DNA of 64,000 nucleotides, from positions 1,426,001 to 1,490,000 of the forward strand of contig NZ_LT670817.1 of the NCBI RefSeq assembly GCF_900129425.1, written 5' to 3'. The stretch comes from Bradyrhizobium erythrophlei. GTDB taxonomy: Bacteria > Pseudomonadota > Alphaproteobacteria > Rhizobiales > Xanthobacteraceae. The notes under the pieces are model-generated. The model did not search any database. It was not told the origin of the DNA and saw nothing but the letters and a program-made list of their open reading frames with translations. This document shows positions 52,762-60,026 of the stretch, in pieces; position 1 is the first letter of the stretch, and each line of letters starts with the position of its first letter. The position numbers and the translations under genes were made by a program.

Positions 52762-53436
52762 ATGGGTACCAGCATCTCTTTCAAGCGGCCGGACGGCAAG
52801 GACGCCAGCGGTTATCTCGTCAACGCCAGCCGTGGCGACGCGCCGGGCGTGGTCGTAATCCAGGAATGGTGGGGGCTTTCCGAGCAGATCAGGGGGCTGT
52901 GCGACCGCTTCGCGCTGGCCGGCTTCGACGCGCTGGCGCCCGATCTCTACGGGGGCAAGGTGGTGCCGTATCACGACACCGACGCCGCGGGTAAGGAAAT
53001 GAACTCGCTGGATTTCATGGACGCCACCACGCAGACCGTGCGCGGCGCCGCGCAATTCCTCGCCAGGAACGGCGCCAAGGTCGGGCTGACCGGCTTCTGC
53101 CTCGGCGGCGCGGTCACTATCATCGGCGCCGCCAGGATTCCCGAGCTGACCGCGGGCGTGGTGTTCTACGGCATTCCGCCGGAGCAGGCGGCAAAGCCGG
53201 CGGACGTGAAAATTCCGCTGCAGGCACATTTCGCCAACAAGGACGACTGGTGCACGCCCGAGCTGGTCGGCGGCTTCGAGAAGGCCATGAAGGCCGCCGG
53301 CAAGTCGCTCGAACTGTTCCGCTATGACGCCGAACACGCCTTCGTCAACGAGCAGCGCCAATCAGTGCACGACCGCGCCGCCGCCGAACTGGCCTGGGGC
53401 CGGGCCACGGAGTTTTTCAAAAAGCATTTGGGGTGA
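52762..53436 (+). CDS. Dienelactone hydrolase family protein
   Basis: A 224-residue alpha/beta hydrolase. The ATG at 52762 follows cggagga. The triad is Cys in GLTGFCLGGAVTIIG, Asp in HFANKDDWCTPELV and His in DAEHAFVNEQR. In true dienelactone hydrolase it opens the lactone ring of a dienelactone in the modified ortho pathway for aromatic degradation, but broad-specificity members are common. The neighbouring extradiol-dioxygenase-like gene is compatible with aromatic catabolism, though they face each other across a repeat. Confidence 0.9.
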   Translation: MGTSISFKRPDGKDASGYLVNASRGDAPGVVVIQEWWGLSEQIRGLCDRFALAGFDALAPDLYGGKVVPYHDTDAAGKEMNSLDFMDATTQTVRGAAQFLARNGAKVGLTGFCLGGAVTIIGAARIPELTAGVVFYGIPPEQAAKPADVKIPLQAHFANKDDWCTPELVGGFEKAMKAAGKSLELFRYDAEHAFVNEQRQSVHDRAAAELAWGRATEFFKKHLG

Positions 53437-53447
53437 AGTAACTGGGG

Positions 53448-53562
53448 GACCTCATCCTGAGGAGCGGCCACTTGGCCGCGTCTCGAAGGAGGAGAGGGGC
53501 GGGCTCTCATGGTTCGAGACGGCGCTGGCGCGCCTCCTCACCATGAGGAGCGGAGTTCCTGC
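53448..53562. repeat. Intergenic repeat, family G, in a convergent gap
   Basis: cctcatcctgaggagcggcc ... cgtctcgaaggaggagag and its mirror ctcatggttcgagacggcgc...cctcctcaccatgaggag. It fills the gap between the dienelactone-hydrolase gene and the convergent dioxygenase-like gene. Confidence 0.8.
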
Positions 53563-53568
53563 TAGCCG

Positions 53569-54570
53569 TCAGCGAGCCTTGCTGACCCCATCCCACCACG
53601 GGCACGTTCCCGACAGCAGTTTGTAATTGCCTGACATCACCTGGACCGGCGCGCGCAGGCCGGAAGCCGCGGCGCGCATCCGCATCTCGCGGGCCACTTC
53701 GCGGTCGGCGGGCGGCAGCCAGACCCGTTCATGTCCCCACAGGCTCGGGCCGTCCTTCAGTTCGAAGGGTTGCCAGGTCGGCGGATCGATCTCCCTGCCG
53801 CCCCAGCCGCACTCGACCATGAAGGACGACGGCGTCCTGGCGTAAAACGACGTCATGAGATCGTTGGTGTGGCGGCCCAGCGTGACGCGAATGCGCTCGT
53901 GCTGGTTCAAGGCGACATCATAGGCCTGGCCGACATCGTCGAGCGAGAACAGCTCCACCATCAGATGATGCATGCCGTTCTTGCCGGTCTCGATCAGAGC
54001 GAGGCTGTGATGCCGTGCGTTGATGTGAAAGAAGTAGGCGCGAAACGGCTTTTGCATGTAGTCGCTGAGCCCGAAGCCGAGCACGTCGACATAGAACGGC
54101 ATCACCGCGTCGATGTTCTCGACCGTCAGCACGGCGTGGCCGAGGCCGAGCGGACCGGTGCGGAAACCCGAAATCGAACGGCCGGGGCAAAACGGCGTCT
54201 CGTCGATCTCGGCGCCGTAGAATGCCTCGAGGCGATTGCCCGCGGGATCCCGAAACGAAATCAAGGCGCGAACACGTCTGTTGTCGGCAAGGGTCTGCGG
54301 TTCGGCGACGACATTGACCTGATGCTTTTCCAGCCGGGCCGCGAGTTCGTCCAGCGCCGCCGCGTCGGCAACCTCCCAGCCGAAAAAGCGCGTGCCTTCC
54401 GGCAGCGAGCGGTCGATGACGATGCGCTGCTTGCGGTCGTCCATCCGGAACGCCAGCAGCGACGGGCTGCGCTCCACCGCCTGCAGGCCGACCAAACCGG
54501 TCCCGAACTGCCGCCAGTCGTCGAGATCGGCCGATCCGAACCCCGCATATCCCAGAGCCTGCAACGCCAT
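53569..54570 (-). CDS. Two-domain VOC protein, type I extradiol dioxygenase (BphC-like)
   Basis: A 333-residue protein of two vicinal-oxygen-chelate modules. The C-terminal module has the iron-binding triad of extradiol enzymes: His in GLGHAVLTVENIDAVMPFY, His in GMHHLMVELFSLDDVGQAYD and Glu in SFMVECGWGGREIDPPTWQP. The N-terminal module lacks the ligands, as usual. It would cleave a catechol (2,3-dihydroxybiphenyl type), but the substrate is not given by sequence. It is close to the dienelactone-hydrolase gene, suggesting aromatic catabolism. Confidence 0.85.
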   Translation of the reverse strand: MALQALGYAGFGSADLDDWRQFGTGLVGLQAVERSPSLLAFRMDDRKQRIVIDRSLPEGTRFFGWEVADAAALDELAARLEKHQVNVVAEPQTLADNRRVRALISFRDPAGNRLEAFYGAEIDETPFCPGRSISGFRTGPLGLGHAVLTVENIDAVMPFYVDVLGFGLSDYMQKPFRAYFFHINARHHSLALIETGKNGMHHLMVELFSLDDVGQAYDVALNQHERIRVTLGRHTNDLMTSFYARTPSSFMVECGWGGREIDPPTWQPFELKDGPSLWGHERVWLPPADREVAREMRMRAAASGLRAPVQVMSGNYKLLSGTCPWWDGVSKAR

Positions 54571-54681
54571 CGGGCGCCTCCGCTTACCGCTGATGCTTTT
54601 GGATGAATCCTACGCATATTTTGCGGATTCAACACCAAAAGATGCGGTTGGCGGCCAGAGTGGGCCGCAGTGCGCCCGCCG

Positions 54682-54891
54682 TCAGGGACAACACTGGCTT
54701 TTGCCGCTTTCCTGAATCGGCGGACAGGGCACCGAGCCATAGGAGCAGAACACGCAGCAATCGCCGGGCAGCGGCTTGAGCTTCTGTCCGCAACCTCTGC
54801 AGACATAAAAGAACTGGCAGGCATCGGTCGGCATCGGCTCGGTCGACTGAAACCTGCATTGCGGGCAGGTCAGAACGGATTCCAGTTGCAT
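54682..54891 (-). CDS. GDCCVxC domain (seleno)protein family, Cys form
   Basis: A 69-residue protein with a rubredoxin/zinc-finger-like Cys pattern: LTCPQCRF at the start, CRGCGQKL in the middle, and the defining GDCCVFCSYGSVPCPPIQ near the end. Family members in some bacteria have selenocysteine; here every position is encoded by sense codons, so it is a Cys form. Function unknown; it may be redox- or metal-related. I use the ATG at 54889-54891 (MQLESVLTCPQC), since the upstream frame extension has no family similarity. Confidence 0.85.
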   Translation of the reverse strand: MQLESVLTCPQCRFQSTEPMPTDACQFFYVCRGCGQKLKPLPGDCCVFCSYGSVPCPPIQESGKSQCCP

Positions 54892-55069
54892 TGCTTGTTC
54901 CGTATTTCCAGCTTTGATCAGGCGGATTCCCGCTACCATAAATACTGGTCTGCAATTGGACCGGAAGGGCACGGGCAAGGCACGGGGTGAAAGATACCAG
55001 CCCGTCCCCCGTGCGTCCGCGGCCTTCGTCCCCTTGACGCCCCCGCCGCGCCATGGTGTTTATCCGGCC

Positions 55070-55117
55070 ATGAACACCGCCGTCCGCAAGACCCGTCTTT
55101 GGTGGCCCACCTTCTAG
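55070..55117 (+). CDS. trpL: trp leader peptide
   Basis: A 15-residue peptide, MNTAVRKTRLWWPTF, with tandem Trp codons (tgg tgg at 55100-55105) followed by a proposed attenuator hairpin and terminator. It lies 115 bp upstream of the trpE(G) start. This is the classic arrangement for ribosome-mediated attenuation by tryptophan, and rhizobia are known to use such a leader, whose transcript (rnTrpL) and peptide can act in trans. Here the trans function is inference. Confidence 0.85.
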   Translation: MNTAVRKTRLWWPTF

Positions 55118-55184
55118 AGGTGGCCGGTGCGATTTCATTTCAACCAATCGTCAGAGGCCGTCATCGCAGTGCGACGGCCTTTTC
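55106..55184 (+). promoter_or_regulatory. trp attenuator: leader hairpin and terminator
   Basis: After the Trp codons, cccacc and aggtggcc pair to make a hairpin over the leader stop, and the following segment can form an alternative stem. The terminator stem is aggccgtc (55155-55162) and gacggcct (55173-55180) followed by tttcg. Ribosome stalling at tgg-tgg when Trp-tRNA is scarce would favour the antiterminator and read-through into trpE(G). Mutually exclusive pairing is partly by eye. Confidence 0.7.
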
Positions 55185-55231
55185 GTTTGTCCTGTGTGGC
55201 GTTCCCTCCGCAAGTTTCGTAAGAGGATCAC

Positions 55232-57397
55232 ATGAACAGGACCGTTTTCTCCCTGCCGGCCCGCAGCGAATATCGCACCCGTGGCGGCCTCGCCGTCACA
55301 CGGTCGGTGGAGCAGTTCTCCGGCGGCGCCAAAAGGCTCGATGACCTGATCGACCTGCTCGATCGCCGCCGCGGCGTGGTTCTGTCGTCGGGCACAACGG
55401 TGCCGGGCCGCTATGAGAGCTTCGACCTCGGCTTTTCCGATCCGCCGCTGCGGCTGGAAACCACGGGATCCGACTTTTCACTGCAGGCGCTGAACGCGCG
55501 CGGCGAGGTATTAATCGCCTTTCTCGGCGACGCGCTCCGCGAACCCTGCGTCGTGGTGACCGAGACAAGCGCCACCCGGCTGGCCGGCCATATTCGGCGC
55601 GGCGCGGCGCCGGTCGACGAGGACCAGCGCACCCGCCGCGCCAGCGTGATGTCGCTGGTGCGCGATCTCGTAGCGGCGCTCGGCGCCAACGACGATCCGT
55701 TGCTCGGCCTGTTCGGCGCGTTCGCCTACGATCTGGTGTTCCAGATCGAGGACCTCGTGCAGAAGCGCGCCCGCGAACCCGACCAGCGCGACATCGTGCT
55801 TTACGTGCCGGATCGGCTGCTGGCCTATGACCGCGCCACCGGGCGCGGCGTGGTGCTGAGCTACGACTTTGCCTGGAACGGTAAATCGTCGGAAGATCTG
55901 CCGCGCGACACCGAGCAAAGCATCTACGCCCAAACGCCGCGGCAGGGATTTGCCGACCACGCGCCCGGCGAATATCAGGCCACCGTCGAAACCGCGCGCG
56001 CCGCGTTCGCGCGCGGCGATCTGTTCGAGGCGGTGCCGGGGCAACTGTTCGCCGAACCCTGCGAGCGCTCGCCGGCGGAAGTGTTCCAGCGGCTGTGCCG
56101 GATCAATCCGTCGCCTTACGGCGCGCTGATGAATCTCGGCGACGGCGAATTCCTGGTGGCGGCATCGCCGGAGATGTTCGTGCGCTCCGACGGAAGGCGG
56201 ATCGAGACCTGCCCGATCTCCGGCACCATCGCACGCGGCGTCGATGCGATCGGCGACGCCGAACAGATCCGGCAATTGCTGAATTCGGAGAAAGACGAAT
56301 TCGAACTCAACATGTGCACCGACGTCGACCGCAACGACAAGGCACGGGTGTGCGTGCCCGGAACAATTAAAGTTCTGGCGCGGCGGCAGATCGAGACCTA
56401 CTCTAAACTGTTTCACACCGTCGATCATGTCGAAGGCATTTTGCGGCCCGGCTTCGACTCGCTCGATGCCTTCCTCACCCACGCCTGGGCGGTGACGGTG
56501 ACCGGCGCGCCGAAATTGTGGGCGATGCAGTTCGTCGAGGACAACGAGCGCTCGTCGCGGCGCTGGTACGCCGGCGCGATCGGCGCGGTGAATTTCGACG
56601 GCAGCATCAACACCGGGTTGACCATCCGTACCATCCGGATGAAGGACGGCCTTGCCGAAGTGCGGGTCGGCGCCACCTGCCTGTTTGATTCCGATCCCGC
56701 CGCCGAGGATCGCGAGTGCCAGGTCAAGGCGGCGGCGCTGTTCCAGGCGCTGCGCGGCGATCCCCCAAAGCCGCTGTCGGCGTTCGCACCGGATGCCACC
56801 GGTTCCGGCAAGCAGGTGCTGCTGATCGATCATGACGACAGCTTTGTTCACATGCTGGCGGATTATTTCCGCCAGGTCGGCGCCACCGTGACCGTGGTCA
56901 GGCACGTGCACGCATTGGAAATGCTAAAGCAGAGGCGTTGGGATCTGCTGGTGCTGTCGCCCGGTCCGGGACGGCCGGAAGATTTTGCGATTGCCAAAAC
57001 AATCGAGGCCGCGCTCGGCGACAAGCTGCCGATCTTCGGCGTCTGCCTCGGCGTGCAGGCGATCGGCGAGTATTTCGGCGGGCAACTGGGCCAGCTGCGC
57101 CAGCCCGCGCATGGACGGCCGTCGCAGATTCAGGTCCGCGGTGGGCGGCTGATGCAGAACCTGCCCAATGAAATCGTGATCGGCCGTTATCATTCGCTCT
57201 ATGTCGAGCGCGACAGCATGCCGGAGGTGCTTGCGGTGACGGCGAGCACCGAGGACGGCGTCGCCATGGCGATCGAGCACAAGACCCTGCCGGTCGGCGG
57301 CGTGCAGTTTCATCCGGAGTCGCTGATGTCGCTCGGCGGCGAAGTGGGCCTGCGTATCGTCGAGAACGCATTTCGGCTTGGCGTGACGGGGAATTGA
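55232..57397 (+). CDS. trpE: Fused anthranilate synthase TrpE-TrpG
   Basis: A 721-residue enzyme making anthranilate from chorismate and glutamine, first step of tryptophan synthesis. Residues 1-510 are the TrpE part (ending VKAAALFQALRGDPPKPLSA; chorismate site in NPSPYGALMNLGDGEFLVAA, SGTIARG and AWAVTVTGAPKLWAMQ). The TrpG amidotransferase follows with the Cys nucleophile in GVCLGVQAIGEYFGG and His/Glu in HPESLMSLGG. The fusion is usual in rhizobia. It is controlled by the upstream leader peptide and attenuator. No other trp genes are nearby. Confidence 0.96.
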   Translation: MNRTVFSLPARSEYRTRGGLAVTRSVEQFSGGAKRLDDLIDLLDRRRGVVLSSGTTVPGRYESFDLGFSDPPLRLETTGSDFSLQALNARGEVLIAFLGDALREPCVVVTETSATRLAGHIRRGAAPVDEDQRTRRASVMSLVRDLVAALGANDDPLLGLFGAFAYDLVFQIEDLVQKRAREPDQRDIVLYVPDRLLAYDRATGRGVVLSYDFAWNGKSSEDLPRDTEQSIYAQTPRQGFADHAPGEYQATVETARAAFARGDLFEAVPGQLFAEPCERSPAEVFQRLCRINPSPYGALMNLGDGEFLVAASPEMFVRSDGRRIETCPISGTIARGVDAIGDAEQIRQLLNSEKDEFELNMCTDVDRNDKARVCVPGTIKVLARRQIETYSKLFHTVDHVEGILRPGFDSLDAFLTHAWAVTVTGAPKLWAMQFVEDNERSSRRWYAGAIGAVNFDGSINTGLTIRTIRMKDGLAEVRVGATCLFDSDPAAEDRECQVKAAALFQALRGDPPKPLSAFAPDATGSGKQVLLIDHDDSFVHMLADYFRQVGATVTVVRHVHALEMLKQRRWDLLVLSPGPGRPEDFAIAKTIEAALGDKLPIFGVCLGVQAIGEYFGGQLGQLRQPAHGRPSQIQVRGGRLMQNLPNEIVIGRYHSLYVERDSMPEVLAVTASTEDGVAMAIEHKTLPVGGVQFHPESLMSLGGEVGLRIVENAFRLGVTGN

Positions 57398-57414
57398 ATG
57401 CAAGGTTTCACGCA

Positions 57415-57520
57415 CGTCATTCCGGGATGGTGCGTCAGCACCAGACCTCAGATGTGCAATTGCACATCGGGGAATCTCGAGATTCCGGGTTCAATGCTTC
57501 GCATTGCCCCGGAATGACGA
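57415..57520. repeat. Intergenic repeat, family A with inserted block
   Basis: cgtcattccgggatggtgcg ... agacctcagatgtgcaattg caca ... gaatctcgagattccgggtt ... gccccggaatgacg. The ccagacctcagatgtgcaat block is the inverted partner of the middle block at 25570-25706. It sits between trpE(G) and apt. Confidence 0.8.
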
Positions 57521-57541
57521 AGAGATGGAAAAGAGATACCG

Positions 57542-58081
57542 ATGACTTTTGAATATGATCTGAAGGCCACCGTCCGCACCATTCCGGACTACCCGAAGCC
57601 CGGAATTCTGTTTCGCGATATCACCACGCTGCTGGGCGATGCGCGCGCCTTCCGCCAGGCGGTCGATGAACTGGTGCATCCCTGGGCGGGCAACAAGATC
57701 GACAAGGTCGCGGGCATCGAGGCGCGCGGCTTCATTCTTGGCGGCGCGGTGGCGCATCAGGTCTCCGCCGGCTTCGTGCCGATCCGCAAACGAGGCAAGC
57801 TGCCGCATACCACGGTGCGGATCGCCTACTCGCTGGAATACGGCCTCGATGAAATGGAAATGCACGCCGACGCCATTCATCCCGGCGAGCGCGTCATCCT
57901 GGTCGACGACCTGATCGCGACCGGCGGCACGGCGGAGGGCGCGGTCAAGCTGATGCGCCAGATCGGCGCCAATGTGGTCGCGGCCTGCTTCATCATCGAC
58001 CTGCCGGACCTCGGCGGCGCGGCAAAATTGCGGGCGATGGATGTGCCGGTGCGAACGCTGATGGCGTTCGACGGGCATTGA
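57542..58081 (+). CDS. apt: Adenine phosphoribosyltransferase
   Basis: A 179-residue purine-salvage enzyme that makes AMP from adenine and PRPP. The ATG at 57542 follows the spacing of a gaagagat/aagagat site. Motifs: IPDYPKPGILFRDITTLLGD, GIEARGFILGGAVAHQ, FVPIRKRGKLPHTT and the PRPP loop RVILVDDLIATGGTAEGAVK. Length and motifs match Apt exactly. It is preceded by a repeat and followed by a family E element facing the convergent ATPase gene. Confidence 0.96.
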   Translation: MTFEYDLKATVRTIPDYPKPGILFRDITTLLGDARAFRQAVDELVHPWAGNKIDKVAGIEARGFILGGAVAHQVSAGFVPIRKRGKLPHTTVRIAYSLEYGLDEMEMHADAIHPGERVILVDDLIATGGTAEGAVKLMRQIGANVVAACFIIDLPDLGGAAKLRAMDVPVRTLMAFDGH

Positions 58082-58082
58082 T

Positions 58083-58232
58083 CTTCCTTAACCTCGCCCC
58101 GCTTGCGGGGAGAGGTCGAAATTCGCGGTAGCGAATTTCGGGTGAGGGGGTACAGCTTTCGTCTCATTTTCAGAATTGCGGTGAGAGCCCCTCACCCCAA
58201 CCCTCTCCCCGCAAGGGCGGGGCGAGGGAGAA
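58083..58232. repeat. Intergenic repeat, family E, in a convergent gap
   Basis: cctcgccccgcttgcgggga gaggtcgaaattcgcgg ... cgaatttcgggtgaggg, with the mirror ctcaccccaaccctctcccc gcaagggcggggcgaggg. It fills the convergent gap between apt and the minus-strand ATPase gene, and its stems are strong enough to terminate from both sides. Confidence 0.85.
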
Positions 58233-58235
58233 GAA

Positions 58236-58904
58236 CTAAGACCCCTGCAAAATCAAGCTCAGCTCGAGCTCGCGGAAACTGAAGTAGTTTTTGCGGATCC
58301 ATTGATGCAGTTCGGTCGATGTATCCTTCTCGTTGCGCAGATAGGCCGTGAACGAGAACGCCAGCCGGTCGATATAGGTTTTCAGGAACACCGGCAGCGC
58401 GGCGATGCGAAGGATCCGGCCATCGGCCATCGCCGCCGGCAGTTCGCCGCGCACCACGTACTCGTTGTCGACGGTAACCAGGGCGGTCGCCGGTATCTGT
58501 TGCTGCAGCATGGCGTGGCCGCGCGACGAGACGCGGTCGGTATCGGCGACGAACAGGATGATCGGCGCGACGCCGCGCCGCGCCGCTTCCTTCAAGAATC
58601 CGATTTCCTCGGACATCTTGAAGAATTCGTCGAAGGCATGAAAGCCGAGATCGATCACCTTGGCGATCCCGTCATTGACGATCAGGCGATCCATCAGCGA
58701 CATCTTGCCGAAGGTATCGTCGACCTCGGCCGTCTCGGTTATGCCAGGCAGATATTCGAGCAGCGACGGCTCTTTGAGGTTGATGTCGAATGAAGCGACC
58801 GCGCCGTTCTTCAGCAGCAGGAACTCGCTCAACAGCCGCGCGATCAGCGTCTTGCCGACCAGCGGGCGGGGCGAGCAGATGATGTAGACGGGCGTGGTGC
58901 GCAT
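58236..58904 (-). CDS. P-loop ATPase, ParA-like, downstream partner
   Basis: A 222-residue cytoplasmic ATPase-like protein. The N-terminal loop is CSPRPLVGKTLIARLLSEFL, a variant Walker A (RPLVGKT without the usual second Gly), followed by an aspartate-containing strand (VIDLGFHAFDEFFKMSEEIG) and APIILFVADTDRV. It is 59 bp downstream of the second ATPase gene on the same strand. I do not recognise a named family; it resembles deviant ParA/MinD partners. A role in a two-ATPase complex is inference. Confidence 0.65.
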   Translation of the reverse strand: MRTTPVYIICSPRPLVGKTLIARLLSEFLLLKNGAVASFDINLKEPSLLEYLPGITETAEVDDTFGKMSLMDRLIVNDGIAKVIDLGFHAFDEFFKMSEEIGFLKEAARRGVAPIILFVADTDRVSSRGHAMLQQQIPATALVTVDNEYVVRGELPAAMADGRILRIAALPVFLKTYIDRLAFSFTAYLRNEKDTSTELHQWIRKNYFSFRELELSLILQGS

Positions 58905-58963
58905 CAGGCGCTATATCGGGCGAAATTTGTGCCTAATCCAGCCAAATAACATCCAGCGTGCAA

Positions 58964-59722
58964 TTATTTTTCGCCGCCGCGCGCGGCCGCCAGTTTGCCG
59001 GATCCGACCAGGTCGGTCAGCTTGATGCGGTCGAATTCGCTCCAGACGTTGGCGAGCCAGTGCCGGACATAGCCGCGCAGCACGAACGAATAGTTGGCGG
59101 CCTCGTCACGGACGCCCTTGTTGGCGACGAACTGGAGGAACGGCACCGAGGCGACCTCGACCTGTTCATAGGCCATTTCGTTGAGCTTGGGGATGGTGAG
59201 TTCGGTGGCGTCCTTGATGCGGTGGAAATAGGAATTGTAGGTCGCCTGGTCCCATTCGAAGAAGCTGGTGTTGTTGATGAAGTTTTTCACCAGGAAATAT
59301 TTCGCGCCCTGCATGAAATTCGCGGTTTCGGCGATTTCGTCCAGCGAGGCGATCGACGGGCCGAGAATGTGGAACACGGCAAAGGTGATCTGTCCCGACT
59401 TCGCAGCGTCGAGAAAGCCGATGTCGCGCAACGAGGCCAGCGCCGGCGACAGCAGGCCGGCGCGGACGTCGATCACGGTGACCGAGGGGCCCGATGAATT
59501 CAGCGTATCGAAAATCTTCATCTGGTCCGAAGTCGTCGTCATGTCGACGATCTCGGTGATTTCAGGATGAAAGCGCTTCAGGGTGCCGCGCGGCGACTCC
59601 GTATCGAACGCGCGGGTCAGCACACTGTTGGCGCTGAAATAGTCCAGCAAGGTGCGCGCGACGGTGGTCTTGCCGACCCCGCCCTTATCAGCGCCTACCA
59701 CAATCACGACTGGCTTCGCCAT
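58964..59722 (-). CDS. ParA/MinD-type P-loop ATPase
   Basis: A 252-residue ATPase starting MAKPVVIVVGADKGGVGKTT VARTLLDYF, an intact deviant Walker A (KGGVGKTT), with FDTESPRGTLKRFHPEITEI (switch I-like) and VTVIDVRAGLLSPALASLRD (switch II). The C-terminal half is helical and family-specific (FLVKNFINNTSFFEWDQATY). It is the upstream gene of the pair. No ParB or parS-like sequence is near, so chromosome partitioning is not indicated; other cargo positioning is possible. Confidence 0.8.
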   Translation of the reverse strand: MAKPVVIVVGADKGGVGKTTVARTLLDYFSANSVLTRAFDTESPRGTLKRFHPEITEIVDMTTTSDQMKIFDTLNSSGPSVTVIDVRAGLLSPALASLRDIGFLDAAKSGQITFAVFHILGPSIASLDEIAETANFMQGAKYFLVKNFINNTSFFEWDQATYNSYFHRIKDATELTIPKLNEMAYEQVEVASVPFLQFVANKGVRDEAANYSFVLRGYVRHWLANVWSEFDRIKLTDLVGSGKLAAARGGEK

Positions 59723-60026
59723 AGACTTCCCTCACGCACCCGTTTTCCGATCGAGGCGTGATCCTAGAACAAACCAGGCCGTCTGTTGGCGGAAAACCGC
59801 CGTCGGCTCGGATCATACCCCCGAATTTCCGATCGCTGGGAGCAATCGGAACCTCCCGATCCCTGCTTTGGGCGCGAACATGGCAGAAACAAGGGAGAAT
59901 TCAAATTCATTCGATCGCCGCAGGGCTGATCCTGCCGATGTCATTAACGTGGTGCAGTTGGGGCACAGGGGCTGTTCCCCGAGTGGCGTGCCAAAAATGC
60001 CTGTCATGTCAGCGGAAAGCGATGCC
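59723..60026. other. 304-bp gap with no gene found
   Basis: Between the ParA-type ATPase start and the M48 protease stop I see no credible coding frame, repeat family or terminator. The left end should contain the ATPase promoter; a run aaacaagggagaattcaaat near 59888 is AT-rich but not a recognisable site. Confidence 0.6.

Noticed and set aside
54682..54891. Possible selenoprotein with UGA-encoded selenocysteine in the GDCCVxC gene
   Set aside because: The reading frame has no internal TGA; all family positions are encoded as Cys or Ser.
58236..59722. Chromosome or plasmid partition locus with nearby origin
   Set aside because: Only ParA-type ATPases are present; no ParB, parS-like repeats, DnaA boxes or replication gene were seen.
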